Shown: positions 9,546 through 18,253 of the stretch, in pieces
Layout: each line of letters begins with the position of its first letter
How positions within the stretch are numbered: the first letter of the stretch is position 1
DNA from: Bog-532 sp963824545
GTDB lineage: Bacteria; Actinomycetota; Actinomycetes; Streptosporangiales; Streptosporangiaceae
DNA length: 64,000 nt
Direction of reading: 5' to 3'
NCBI GenBank assembly: GCA_963824545.1
Contig: CAWGPP010000030.1
Coordinates: 1-64,000 of the forward strand
Translations under genes and position numbers: made by a program
The notes under the pieces: model-generated
What the model saw: only the letters and a program-made list of their open reading frames with translations
The model's database searches: none
What the model was told of the DNA's origin: nothing

Positions 9546-9937
9546 TCGGGGGTCGTGTCGATCAGGTCTTCGACATAGGCGAGGAGCGCGAAGGCCTCTT
9601 CGGTGAGGTCGCTGCAGATCCCTGCCGGGTCCTGGCGGTGCCACGCGGCACCCTGTTCGACGGCCGGCCGCAGGGTGCCTTCCCGTTCGGCGGCGACCGC
9701 CCGGGCCGCCCACGCACGCGGAGCCCAGCCACGGGCCCATTCAAGGCCCTGCTCGGCCATATCCGGGCAGCGGGGCAGCAGCTCCCGGGCGAGGCCGCGC
9801 ATCTGATCCACCGTCGGCCCGTGCGGCCACTGCACCAGCCACCGGCCGCGGCTGGTGCTCTCGATCGTGGCCCGCACGCCGGCGCGTTCTGGCAGCTCCC
9901 ACGCGAAGGCGTGCGCCTGGCGGCTCCGGGCGGTCAC
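9401..9937 (-). CDS. Hypothetical protein, 178 aa, probably with a frameshifted C-terminus
   Basis: The frame starts at GTG 9937 after a GGGAGGGG ribosome site and reads smoothly for about 130 residues: an N-terminal FAWELPERAGVRATIES strand, a Trp-rich WLVQWPHGPT segment, and a helical part ending LTEEAFALLAYVEDLID. The last 45 residues are Ser/Pro/Arg-rich and overlap the Uma2 tail in another frame, which indicates that the true end has been lost. I do not recognise the family. The N-terminal part could once have been a stand-alone gene of about 400 bp next to a Uma2 gene. Confidence 0.4.
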   Translation of the reverse strand: MTARSRQAHAFAWELPERAGVRATIESTSRGRWLVQWPHGPTVDQMRGLARELLPRCPDMAEQGLEWARGWAPRAWAARAVAAEREGTLRPAVEQGAAWHRQDPAGICSDLTEEAFALLAYVEDLIDTTPDYAKSASTPGPGFPSTGSWTSNPRPRSPSSPSAAKSTSWEPRYEPGTR

Positions 9938-10071
9938 TGCCCCTCCCGGATCGGTCGGCCCCAGCCGCCGCTGCCATCGACGATTAGGGAGAAACCTCCT
10001 TCGACGGGTCAACGCCCGGGCCGCCCGCCGCCTGGTGGCCGCCGGCCCGACCGCCGGTGAAGGAGACTGAC

Positions 10072-10184
10072 ATACTGATCCACCCGTGGGACGCCGCGCT
10101 CGACATTGCCGAGTGGCAGGACTGGCTGGCATACGTTCGCGGCTGGCTGTCGCGCCCTCAAGCGTCACACAGGAAGGCGGTATG
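10072..10184 (+). pseudogene. N-terminal remnant of a PaiB-like FMN-binding regulator, start codon decayed to ATA
   Basis: After an AAGGAG ribosome site (about 10060-10065) and a normal spacer, the reading is ATA-CTG-ATC-CAC-CCG-TGG, giving (I)LIHPWDAALDIAEWQDWL. FMN-binding negative transcriptional regulators of the PaiB type begin with Met-Leu-Ile-His-Pro-Trp-Asp-Ala-Ala, so the first codon looks like ATG changed to ATA. After about 20 family-like residues similarity stops, and the frame closes at TGA 10182-10184, two bases before the next gene starts. Only the first tenth of the gene remains. Confidence 0.5.
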
Positions 10185-10186
10185 AC

Positions 10187-11041
10187 GTGAAGTTCGGGCT
10201 GTTCTATAACACGGCGCACTACGGGACCGATCCCGATCTGATGGTGGCAGTGGCGCGGCACGCCGAAGAATGCGGTTTCGAATCGTTTTATACGGCAGAG
10301 CACATCGTGATGTATCCCGGGGCGAGCGCGGGCCCGATGATGTTCCCACCGGATCTGGCCGTCGCTGACCCGCTGGATTGCCTGGCGTATATCGCGGCAG
10401 TGACCAGCGAGCTGCTGCTCGGCACGGGGGTGCTGCTGTTGCCGTACCATCACCCGGTCGTGCTCGCCAAGCGGCTCGCGACGATCGACGTGCTATCCCG
10501 CGGCCGGATGAGCCTCCTGACGGTCGGCCTGGGTGTGCTGCCGGGTGAGGCCGCCGCGGTCGGCGTCGACTTCGGGACCCGGGGCCGGCGAACTGACGAA
10601 GCGATCGACGTGCTCCGGCTGCTCTGGAGCGGGGACGCGGCCGGGGTCAGTTTCCAGGGCGAGTTCTTCACCCTCGCCGCGGCGTGCAGCTTTCCCAAGC
10701 CGCACGGCGGGCGCATCCTGCCGGTCCATGTCGGCGGATCCAGCCTGGCTGCCGCCCGGCGGGCGGGCCGCCATGGTGACGGCTACTTCCCCGGTGGCAG
10801 GCTCACGCCGGAGCAGCGTAACGAGCAGATCACGGTAATGCGGGCAGAGGCAGCCGCAGCAGGACGGGATCCCGCGGCGCTCGGGTACACCCGCTGGGGA
10901 CAGATCGACATGACCGCCGATGAAGTCCACGCCCGGGCGAGCCAGGGCGTCACCCGGCTGGTCGTTGGCCCCAGCTCAACGGAACTGACGGGGATGCGGG
11001 CCGAGATGTCCTCATTCGCCCGCCGCATGGGGCTTAGCTGA
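10187..11041 (+). CDS. LLM-class flavin/F420-dependent oxidoreductase
   Basis: The 284-residue protein begins with the family strand KFGLFYN and has the luciferase-like barrel motifs. These include GFESFYTAEHIV in the first alpha/beta unit, ELLLGTGVLLLPYHHPVVLAKRLATIDVLS, and later GVDFGTRGRRTDEAIDVLRLLW. These mark an F420-dependent LLM oxidoreductase of the TIGR03619 type. The substrate is unknown. I place the start at GTG 10187 because the protein begins directly at the first barrel strand and AGGAAGG lies upstream; a longer frame opening at 10106 is only the extension of the PaiB remnant region. It stands alone between the PaiB remnant and a convergent hydrolase. Confidence 0.88.
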   Translation: MKFGLFYNTAHYGTDPDLMVAVARHAEECGFESFYTAEHIVMYPGASAGPMMFPPDLAVADPLDCLAYIAAVTSELLLGTGVLLLPYHHPVVLAKRLATIDVLSRGRMSLLTVGLGVLPGEAAAVGVDFGTRGRRTDEAIDVLRLLWSGDAAGVSFQGEFFTLAAACSFPKPHGGRILPVHVGGSSLAAARRAGRHGDGYFPGGRLTPEQRNEQITVMRAEAAAAGRDPAALGYTRWGQIDMTADEVHARASQGVTRLVVGPSSTELTGMRAEMSSFARRMGLS

Positions 11042-11250
11042 CTCGTGTCCATGGCCAGGGCCGGCCGGAGCCGGAGGCCTATGGTGGCCGGCCAAGGGTC
11101 GGGCCGCGAACCCGCCGCCCGGGATTTCTATCGCGTTACGAAGTAAATTTGTAACGAGGCGGCTGGACGTCAAGCCCGAACGCGTCAGCCGCATCCAGCA
11201 GGGCTGCCTGGCAGAGGCCTGGCAACCGATGCCCGCAGGATACGGCCGGG

Positions 11251-11940
11251 TCAGAGCACCGGCCGGTCGTGGTCCCCGGCCGCCCGTCGGAAAGCGTCCG
11301 TTACCGTCCCCGTGCTTTGCAGGCCGAACAAACCCCGGCAGAAGTCCGTCGCCAGGCGATGCCACAGTGGGGCGCGGCGGAGCAGAGCGTGATCGCCGCC
11401 CTGCACCTCGATCGCTGCCACCTCCGTTACCAGGCGGGCGCGTGCCGCGTACGCCCAGGTGTCGGCCGGGCGGGTGACGCGGTCAGCGGTCCCGTGCGCG
11501 AGCAGAATCCGCCGCCCGGCCAGCTGGTCTACCGGCTCGCCGGATGGCAGCCACGGGGCCAGCCCGGCGACCGCCGCCACCAGGGGATGACCGGCCGCGC
11601 GTAGCGCCGCGCGTGCTCCCATCGAATGACCGACCAGGACCACCGGAACCGGGCCGAACTGCGCCCCGATGCGGTCGAGCACCTCGTGCAGATCCGCTAC
11701 GGGGGAAGCCAGCTCGCCGTTCCAGCCGCGGAGCTGGAATCGCGGGCGGTACACCGCAAGTCCGCTGCCCCGCAGGGCGTGCCGGATGGCCCGCGCGAAC
11801 GGGACCATCCGCAGCACCGCAGGCTGCACGCGGGTGACGGGGTCGGTGCTGACCGAGCGCCCGCCGTGAGCCACCACGACCGCCCCGGAGATGGTGGCCA
11901 CCGCCGTCCGGCCGGCCAGCCCGGGCACCTCACGGCTCAT
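11251..11940 (-). CDS. Alpha/beta hydrolase family protein
   Basis: The 229-residue protein shows an early AVVVAHGG strand with the oxyanion-loop HG, and the nucleophile elbow GHSMGARAAL with the catalytic Ser. The acidic residue lies in ILLAHGTADRVTRP, and the catalytic His in VQGGDHALLRR. All triad elements are present. The size and the GRRILLAHGTADRV block suggest a small esterase or dienelactone-hydrolase-like enzyme; the substrate cannot be inferred. There is no signal peptide, so it is cytoplasmic. It is convergent with the upstream LLM oxidoreductase and divergent from the broken glycoside hydrolase. Confidence 0.85.
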   Translation of the reverse strand: MSREVPGLAGRTAVATISGAVVVAHGGRSVSTDPVTRVQPAVLRMVPFARAIRHALRGSGLAVYRPRFQLRGWNGELASPVADLHEVLDRIGAQFGPVPVVLVGHSMGARAALRAAGHPLVAAVAGLAPWLPSGEPVDQLAGRRILLAHGTADRVTRPADTWAYAARARLVTEVAAIEVQGGDHALLRRAPLWHRLATDFCRGLFGLQSTGTVTDAFRRAAGDHDRPVL

Positions 11941-12039
11941 CAGATATCGCCCCCTCTGGATTTTCGCAGCCTAGCGTGGCGCTGCGTCGGTCACGCACTG
12001 ACGCCATTTCGATGCCTGCCTCCAGGCGGCCGCCAGGCT

Positions 12040-12728
12040 CTCGCCGCGTCCGGGGCGTCCTGGTACTACAACTGGTCGTCCGGCCCGGCCGGGATCACCG
12101 CTCCAGCCGGCGTGAGCTTCGTCCCGATGATCTGGGGACCGGCCGCCGTCACCGCCGCGACCCTTGGCCAGGTCAGGAGCGAGGGACGGATCCTGCTCGG
12201 CTTCAACGAGCCGGACCTGAGCAGCCAGTCCGCCATGACGGTGCAGCAACCGCTCAGCCTGTGGCCCCGTCTGATGGCGACCGGGATGACCCTCGGCAGC
12301 CCAGCCGTCGCGACCGGCGCTGCTACCCCCGGCGGCTGGCTGGACCAGTTCAGAGCGGGGCGGCCGCCCGGGGCTACCGCGTCGACTTCATCACCGTGCA
12401 CTGGTACGGGACCGACTACGCGACCGGTCCCGCCGTCAGCCAGCTGGAAAGCTACCTGCAGGCCATCTACGCGCGTTACCACCTGCCCATCTGGCTCACC
12501 GAGTTCGCGCTAGCCAACTTCTTCGGTACCCCGTCCTTCCCGACCGGCCCGCAGCAGGCCGCGTTCCTGACCGCCGCCACGTCGATGCTGCGGACGCTGC
12601 CCCACGTGCAGCGGTACGCCTGGTTCGCGCTGCCCGCCACGCCTGCCGACGGCAGCACGGGCCTGTTCGGCCCCGGCGGGGCGGCCACCGAAGTGGGCCG
12701 CGCCTACGAGGCCGCGGGCCGGTCCTGA
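12040..12728 (+). pseudogene. Truncated, frameshifted Asl1-like glycoside hydrolase (GH128-type)
   Basis: Two frames together give one Glyco_hydro_cc domain. The first (about 12040-12350) reads SGASWYYNWSSGPAG, FVPMIWG and LLGFNEPDLSSQSAM, including the catalytic acid of the NEPD motif. The second (about 12355-12728) reads RVDFITVHWYGTDYA, LPIWLTEFALANFFGT with the nucleophile Glu, and a final WFALPATPADGSTGLF. The junction at about 12353 behaves like a one-base deletion in a GCGGGGCGGCCGC context. The start codon and secretion signal expected for this extracellular beta-glucanase family are also missing upstream, which argues for true decay and not only a sequencing error. Confidence 0.7.
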
Positions 12729-12771
12729 GGCTCGTTCCCGCGGCGCCCGGGTGACCGCGCCGTCAGCATGC

Positions 12772-13728
12772 TCAGCGTCCCGCGAGCAGTTCGACGACCG
12801 GCGCGAACTGCTCGATGAACGTTGCGTTCACAATGATGTAGGAACAGCCGAGGGCGTCTCGCCGGCGCTGCAGCTCACCCGCGATAGCGGAAACGCCGCC
12901 CGGCAGAATCGCCAGTGAGTCATGCGCGGTGAGGGTCGCGGCGTCGGCGCCGATGAACCGCTGGACCCACGGCGGCGCCTCGTCACCGATCACGAAAATG
13001 GTGATCGCGAATTCGGGCGCATGACCGTGGTCGCGTGCTGCGTCCCGTACCTCACCGGCCAGCCGCGCCACCTCGTCCCGGCTGACCAGCGGGCCGGTGG
13101 CCAGGGCGAAAATGTCCGCCTTGGCGGCGGCCAGAGCGCGGGCCTTCGGGCCGCCGGCCGCGACCAGGACGGGAGTGTGCTGGTCGCCATCCAGGGCACG
13201 CAGCTCATCGATGGTCTGCGCCACCTGGGCCAGCCGCTGCGCGGGCGAGGCGGCGGGCTGGCCGAGCAGGTCCATCGACTGCTGAGCGGCCTCCGGGCGG
13301 CCCGTCCCGATACCGAGCTGGAACCGGCCGCCGGACAGCAGGCTCAGCGTATGCGCGTCCCAGGCGGCCAGCCGCGGTGCCCGCAGCGGGCTGGCCAGCA
13401 CGTAGGTTCCGACCTGCAGCGACGTTGTAGCCCCGGCCGCGATAGCCAGCGCCGGCATCGGTGATAGCAGCTGCAGGCCGTCCGGCATCAGCAGGGTCGC
13501 GTAGCCCAGTTCCTCGGCCCGCCGCGCGATCGCCAGCCATTGCCGTTGGTCCTGCGGCGCTGCCTGAAGCGCGAACCGGAAACCATTCTCCATGACCGCA
13601 TCGTAGTGCTGCCAGGCATCCTCCCGGTGTGCCTGCAGTGTCCGGCTGGCGTACGCGTCTTCCACGCCGGAGTGCGTTCCCCACCAGCCCGGCTGCTCAC
13701 GAAAGGCGGCCATCGGTTCCTGGCTCAT
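12772..13728 (-). CDS. LLM-class F420-dependent oxidoreductase (TIGR03621-like)
   Basis: The family region starts at FRFALQAAPQDQRQWLAIAR and continues with EELGYATLLMPD, TSLQVGTYVLASPLRAPRLA and LLSGGRFQLGIGTGRPEAA. These are the barrel and cofactor motifs of TIGR03621-type LLM enzymes. The C-terminal part is typical through VAAGGPKARALAAAKADIFAL. The start is uncertain. ATG 13728 gives 318 residues after a weak GGAG; ATG 13593 gives 273 residues and begins exactly where family members usually begin, but has no ribosome site. Substrate unknown. This is the second LLM oxidoreductase within 3 kb, though the two are not closely similar. Divergent from the LCP gene. Confidence 0.8.
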   Translation of the reverse strand: MSQEPMAAFREQPGWWGTHSGVEDAYASRTLQAHREDAWQHYDAVMENGFRFALQAAPQDQRQWLAIARRAEELGYATLLMPDGLQLLSPMPALAIAAGATTSLQVGTYVLASPLRAPRLAAWDAHTLSLLSGGRFQLGIGTGRPEAAQQSMDLLGQPAASPAQRLAQVAQTIDELRALDGDQHTPVLVAAGGPKARALAAAKADIFALATGPLVSRDEVARLAGEVRDAARDHGHAPEFAITIFVIGDEAPPWVQRFIGADAATLTAHDSLAILPGGVSAIAGELQRRRDALGCSYIIVNATFIEQFAPVVELLAGR

Positions 13729-13930
13729 CGCTCCGTCCGCCTGCCGGCCCGATGACCGGACCCGGTGTGACCGCTCGGAAACACCCGGGAGAACATGGGA
13801 AGAAGGAAGAGCGTGAAATTCCCGGCAACTATTGACTTTGACGGAACGTCGTTTCTGTCGAGGAGTGTTTGCCCGGGGCCTGGGAAGGGTGATCATCGCA
13901 GACCGCGGAAAAGACCGGGTGGAGTGACAC

Positions 13931-15436
13931 ATGGGGAGTCCTGTCCCGCCGGGCGAACAGCCCGGCAGCGGGATAGCGTCGGCTGTGTCCCCGTCGGCCA
14001 CCGGCGCAACTGAGCAGGCACCCGCGGATCCGGTGCCCTCCGCGTCCGCTGGCCCCGCGTCCGCTGGCCCGGATTCGGCCGTCCCGGATTCGGCCGTCCC
14101 GGATTCGGCCGTCCCCGATTGCGCCGCCTCGGCCGCTGATCCAGCGTCCCCCGCCGCTCCGGCGCTTCCGCCCGCGGGCCCGCCGCCTGGTGGCCCTCCG
14201 CCGCCCGCAGACTCCGCGCCGCGCCACCGCGGCCGCACGATCCTGATCTGGACCGCGAGCATCACGGCGGGGGTGGTGGCTATCGCCGCTGTCGGCCTCT
14301 TCCTGCTCTACCGTCATCTGAACGGCAACATCCAGCAGCGCGACGTGAGCGGCCTGCTCGGCAGCCAGCCTGTCGACCTGCACCCGCAGGCCGAGAACAT
14401 CCTCGTGGTCGGGTCGGACACCCGGTACGGGCAGGGCTCCCAGTACGGCCGGAATCTGGCAACCGACCAGTCCGACACAACGATGATCGTGCATGTCGCC
14501 GCGAACCGGCAGTGGGCCGAGGTGATGTCGATCCCGCGTGACTCTTACGTCAGTATCCCGGCCTGCCGTATGGGCAACGGGCAGATGTCCTCGCCACAGG
14601 TATTCAAGATCAACGAGGCATTCGCGATCGGCAACCTCGATGGCAACAGCACCGCCCTGGGGGTGGCCTGCACCATTAAGACGGTAGAGCAGGACACGGG
14701 GATCTACATCGATCACTTTGTCGTAGTCAACTTCACCGGGTTCAAGAACATGGTGGCCGCGCTCGGCGGTGTGGCGGAGTGCAACACCCAGCCCATCAAC
14801 GATCCGCTGTCCGGACTGAAATTGAGCGCTGGGAAGCACATGCTGACGCCGACCCAGGCACTGGCGTACGTCCGGGCGCGTTACACCCTGGGAGACGGCA
14901 GCGACCTGGAGAGGATCACCCGCCAGCAGGCGTTCATGTCCTCTCTCATCCAGCGGGTGAAGAGCAAGCTGCTGAACCCCGTGGCGATCTACCGGTTCCT
15001 CGACGCTGCCACTAAGTCCCTCACCATCGACACGAAACTGGGCGGGGTGACCGGCCTGTACAACCTGGCGTCGAGCCTGCGCAGCCTGCCATCCAGCAAG
15101 GTCGCCTTCTTCACGCTGCCGACCTATCCCCGGTCGGAGGTCGTCCCGTCGGACACCGCCAATGTGCTGTGGTCACAGCCGCAGGACAGCGAGATCTTCC
15201 AGTCGTTCCGTAACGACGTTCCCGCCAGCCAGTCGCTCTTCGCCGGATCGGCGTCCGCGAGCCCGTCCGCGAGCCCGTCGGGAAGCACGGTGCCGTCGGC
15301 CACGCCCGGCAGCCCGACGTCCGGACCGTCCGCCAGCCCCGCGGTCAGTTCCACGCCGACGGCACAGCCGTCCACCGCGCCATCGGCTCCCATCCCGTCG
15401 GCCCGGACCGCGAACCAGAACATCTGCGCCGACTGA
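13931..15436 (+). CDS. LytR-CpsA-Psr (LCP) family cell-wall glycopolymer ligase
   Basis: The 501-residue protein has a long cytoplasmic Pro/Ala/Ser-rich N-terminus containing three Asp-Ser-Ala-Val-Pro repeats, and a single membrane anchor at about residues 103-125 (ILIWTASITAGVVAIAAVGL). The extracellular LCP domain follows, with NILVVGSDTR, SDTTMIVHV, MSIPRDSYVSIP and ALAYVRARYTLGDGSDLERI. The conserved Arg and Asp residues that bind pyrophosphate are present. LCP enzymes transfer lipid-linked glycopolymers onto peptidoglycan. The C-terminal tail is a Ser/Pro/Ala low-complexity stretch. It precedes a large membrane protein and PlsC, an envelope-related context. Confidence 0.92.
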   Translation: MGSPVPPGEQPGSGIASAVSPSATGATEQAPADPVPSASAGPASAGPDSAVPDSAVPDSAVPDCAASAADPASPAAPALPPAGPPPGGPPPPADSAPRHRGRTILIWTASITAGVVAIAAVGLFLLYRHLNGNIQQRDVSGLLGSQPVDLHPQAENILVVGSDTRYGQGSQYGRNLATDQSDTTMIVHVAANRQWAEVMSIPRDSYVSIPACRMGNGQMSSPQVFKINEAFAIGNLDGNSTALGVACTIKTVEQDTGIYIDHFVVVNFTGFKNMVAALGGVAECNTQPINDPLSGLKLSAGKHMLTPTQALAYVRARYTLGDGSDLERITRQQAFMSSLIQRVKSKLLNPVAIYRFLDAATKSLTIDTKLGGVTGLYNLASSLRSLPSSKVAFFTLPTYPRSEVVPSDTANVLWSQPQDSEIFQSFRNDVPASQSLFAGSASASPSASPSGSTVPSATPGSPTSGPSASPAVSSTPTAQPSTAPSAPIPSARTANQNICAD

Positions 15437-15621
15437 GGCACGGCGCCGGAACCGGCGGTGGCGGAAGACGTGCGGCGGCCCAGCCGCATTCTGGCGCAGG
15501 CCGCCTGCCGCGAGAACCGCCCTCGCCCGACCGCTCCCCGGGAACGCCGCACATACGGTTCTTCCCGGAAAAGCCGGGCATCCGGCCATGCCAGATACCG
15601 TTGACCACGTGAAGGGGACGT

Positions 15622-17534
15622 GTGCGCTGGATGCTGTTCGGTGCGCTTGTCGTGGCGGCGGCCGCGGCTGCCGTCCTGACACGTGCCGGATCCGGGCCGG
15701 CCAGCGCCGCCAGCAAGGCGGTGACGGCCGTTCCGGCCCACGTGGTCATCGTGGGGCTTTCCGGATTGCGCTGGGCCGATATCTCCCCCGCCACGACGCC
15801 TGCGCTGTGGAAGGTGGCTAAGACGGGCTCGCCCGGGTCGCTGGTCGACTTCGCCGTGGGTCCGCACACGTGCCCGGCTGATGCGTGGCTGACGCTTAAT
15901 GGGGGGGATCGGGCGCAGGTGCCGCATGCTGGTGATGGCGCGTGCCCGGCGCTGCCGGCGGTGACGATGGTGCGGCCTGGTCCGGCGGGTGGGCCCGGCC
16001 CTGCGGCGGTGGTCGCGGGCCCGGCGCGGGTGGCGGCGATGCCGTCGCTGGTTTCCTATAACCGCACGCTGAAGTACAGCCCCCGGTGGGGGCTTTTGGC
16101 CGCGGCGGCGGGGCCGGGGGGGTGCGCGACGGCGGTGGGGCCGGGTGCGGCGCTGGCGCTGGCCGGCCCGGCCGGTGGGGTGGGTTCCTATCTTCCGGCG
16201 GCGGCGGGCCTGAGCGGGGCGGTGCTGGCCCGGTGCCCGCTGACCGTGGTGGATCTGGGTTCGCTGCCCGGCGGGCCGATCACCCGGGCCGCCCGGCCGG
16301 GCCCGTTCGGTTCCGCCGTCCGCGGGCTCATCGGCCAGGACACCACCGCCCAGGTGTGGGCGGGCACGCACAGCGTCTTCTACTGGTCCTACGTCGTGCT
16401 GGACCTGGCCGTGTTCGCCGGGATCGGGCTGCTGTTGTGGGGTGGCTCCCTGGGGCGGCGGCGCCGCCGGGCGTGGTGGTGGCGGGTGGCGGGGACGATG
16501 CTGGGGGCGGTGCCGGCGGGTTGTTTCCTGGCCAATGTGGTGCCGTGGTGGCGGCTGGGGCATCCGGCGGTGTGGCAGTGCGGGCTGGCCGTGGCGGGGG
16601 CGGTGGCGGTGGGCGGGGTGGCGCTGGCCGGGCCGTGGCGGCGGGATCCGTTCGGGCCGCCGGGTGCCGTGGCGGCGGCGACGGTGCTGATCGTGGGGCT
16701 GGATGTGATGACCGGGTCCCGGCTGCAGATGGGCTCGCCGTTCGGCTTGTCGGTGCTGGAAGGCGGCCGGTTCTACGGGATCGGCGGGGAAGGGATCGGC
16801 CTGTACGCCGCCTGCGCCATGATCACGATCGCCTGGGCAGGCAACACACTGCTCCGGCCGGGCGTCAGCGCGGCGCGGCGCTTGCCGTGGCGTCCGCGGT
16901 CGCGGCCTTCGCGGTGATCGCGTGCGGCTGGCCGCAGTTTGGCGGGAAGGTGGGCGGCGTGATTGCCATCGTCCCCTGCTACCTGCTACTCCTCATGGCC
17001 ATGGCCATGGCCGGGATAAGGATCATGGTGCGGCGCGTTCTCGTGGTGCTGGGCAGCGGGGTGGCGCTGATCGCGCTGTTCGCGCTCGTTAACTATCTCG
17101 TTCCGGCGGCGGGGCCGTCCGACATCGGAGCCTTCGCCGGGAACCTCGTTCATGGCCACGCCGGGGAACTGCTGCAGCGCAAGTGGACCTCGATGCTCGG
17201 CTCGCTCGCCGTGAACACCTACAGCCCGCTGGTCCCCCTGGTCATCGTCCTGGCCGGCCTGATGCTGCTGTGGCCCTCCTGGTTCAGGATCCGGTCCCTG
17301 CCCCGCGGGTATTCAGCCGGACCGCTGCTTGGGATAACACTGGCGATGATGTGGCTAGTCTGCGTACTCGGCTGGTTCGCCGACGACTCGGGCATCATCG
17401 TGCCCGCGACGACGCTGCCGCTGGCCCTGCCGCTCGGGTTCGCTCTGCTGGCCGGCGTCCCGCTCGGCGGGGATGGCGCGGCCGAACGCGGGCCGGCGAT
17501 CACGGGGTCCACTGTCGTCGGCCGGATCGGATAG
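15622..17534 (+). CDS. Large secreted/membrane protein with polytopic C-terminus, split by one frameshift
   Basis: The GTG start at 15622 (after GAAGGGG) opens a signal-like helix (MLFGALVVAAAAAAVL) and an extracytoplasmic domain. That domain carries HVVIVGLSGLRWADISP and TCPADAWLTLNGGDRA, a pattern known from actinobacterial membrane proteins distantly related to the alkaline-phosphatase fold. Membrane helices follow from about residue 250. The frame closes at 16917, but the continuation GAALAVASAVAAFAVIACGW and further membrane segments run on in another frame to 17534. One lost base around 16865-16880, inside a GCGCGGCGCGGCGC run, would restore a protein of about 637 residues. Function unknown. 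Because argS in this window is also frameshifted, a sequence error is possible. Confidence 0.65.
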
Positions 17535-17563
17535 CCGGGCGACCGGACACGAAAGGAGAACAG

Positions 17564-18253
17564 GTGCAATATCAGCTTTCGCGGATCATTGCCGGGCCGT
17601 TCCTGCGCGGCCTGTGGCATCCCCAGGTCGTCGGCGGGGAGAACATCCCTGAGACCGGCGGCGCCATCCTGGCCTCCAACCACCTGTCCGTGATTGATTC
17701 GGTTTTCCTGCCGCTGATGCTCACGCGCCCGGTGACTTTCGCGGCCAAGTCCGAGTACTTCACCAGCAGGCGGCCTGGCCTGCGGCTCATGGGTTTGTAC
17801 ATCAAGGCCACCGGCCAGCTGGCGGTGGACCGGGAAGGCGCGCGGGCCGCCCAGGCGACGCTCGAGGGTGCCCTGGCCCTGCTGCAAAAAGGCGAGCTGT
17901 TCGGTATTTACCCCGAAGGCACCAGGTCCCCGGACGGGCGGCTGTACCGGGGCCGGTCAGGCGTTGGCTGGCTAGCCATGAAGTCCGGGCTCCCCGTCAT
18001 TCCCGTGGCCATGGTCGGGACGGATCGCGTGCTGCCGCCGGGCCGGACCATTCCCCGCCTGGGGCCAGTCGAGATACGCATCGGGAAGCCGATGACGTTC
18101 GGGGACGGCGCGGGCGGCGACCGCGAGGCGCCCGGCAAGGCGCGCCGCGCCATCGCCGACAACGTGGTCCGGGCGATTCAGGAGCTGTCCGGGCAGGAAT
18201 ACGTGCCGATGTACGCATCGGTGCGCAAGGAGCAGCTCGCGGCCGGGGCCTAA
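17564..18253 (+). CDS. plsC: 1-acyl-sn-glycerol-3-phosphate acyltransferase (PlsC family)
   Basis: The 229-residue protein has the glycerolipid acyltransferase block I NHLSVIDS (NH-x4-D), block II around PGLRLMGLYIKATGQLAVDR, block III FGIYPEGTRSPDG and block IV GLPVIPVAMVGTD. It would acylate lysophosphatidic acid to phosphatidic acid at the membrane face. The GTG start is fixed by AAAGGAG 5 nt upstream; the longer open frame upstream overlaps the preceding membrane protein and is not coding. Its stop codon overlaps the stop of the convergent subtilisin-like gene. Actinomycetes usually carry several paralogues, so the exact acceptor is uncertain. Confidence 0.92.
   Translation: MQYQLSRIIAGPFLRGLWHPQVVGGENIPETGGAILASNHLSVIDSVFLPLMLTRPVTFAAKSEYFTSRRPGLRLMGLYIKATGQLAVDREGARAAQATLEGALALLQKGELFGIYPEGTRSPDGRLYRGRSGVGWLAMKSGLPVIPVAMVGTDRVLPPGRTIPRLGPVEIRIGKPMTFGDGAGGDREAPGKARRAIADNVVRAIQELSGQEYVPMYASVRKEQLAAGA

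Noticed and set aside
11042..11250. Small gene on either strand at 11,0-11,3 kb
   Set aside because: Frames such as FVTRRLDVKPERVSRIQQG look weakly HTH-like but have no start or ribosome site and no recognised family.
9700..14265. Secondary-metabolite or degradation gene cluster suggested by two LLM oxidoreductases
   Set aside because: The genes are on different strands, separated by remnants, and no core biosynthetic gene is present.
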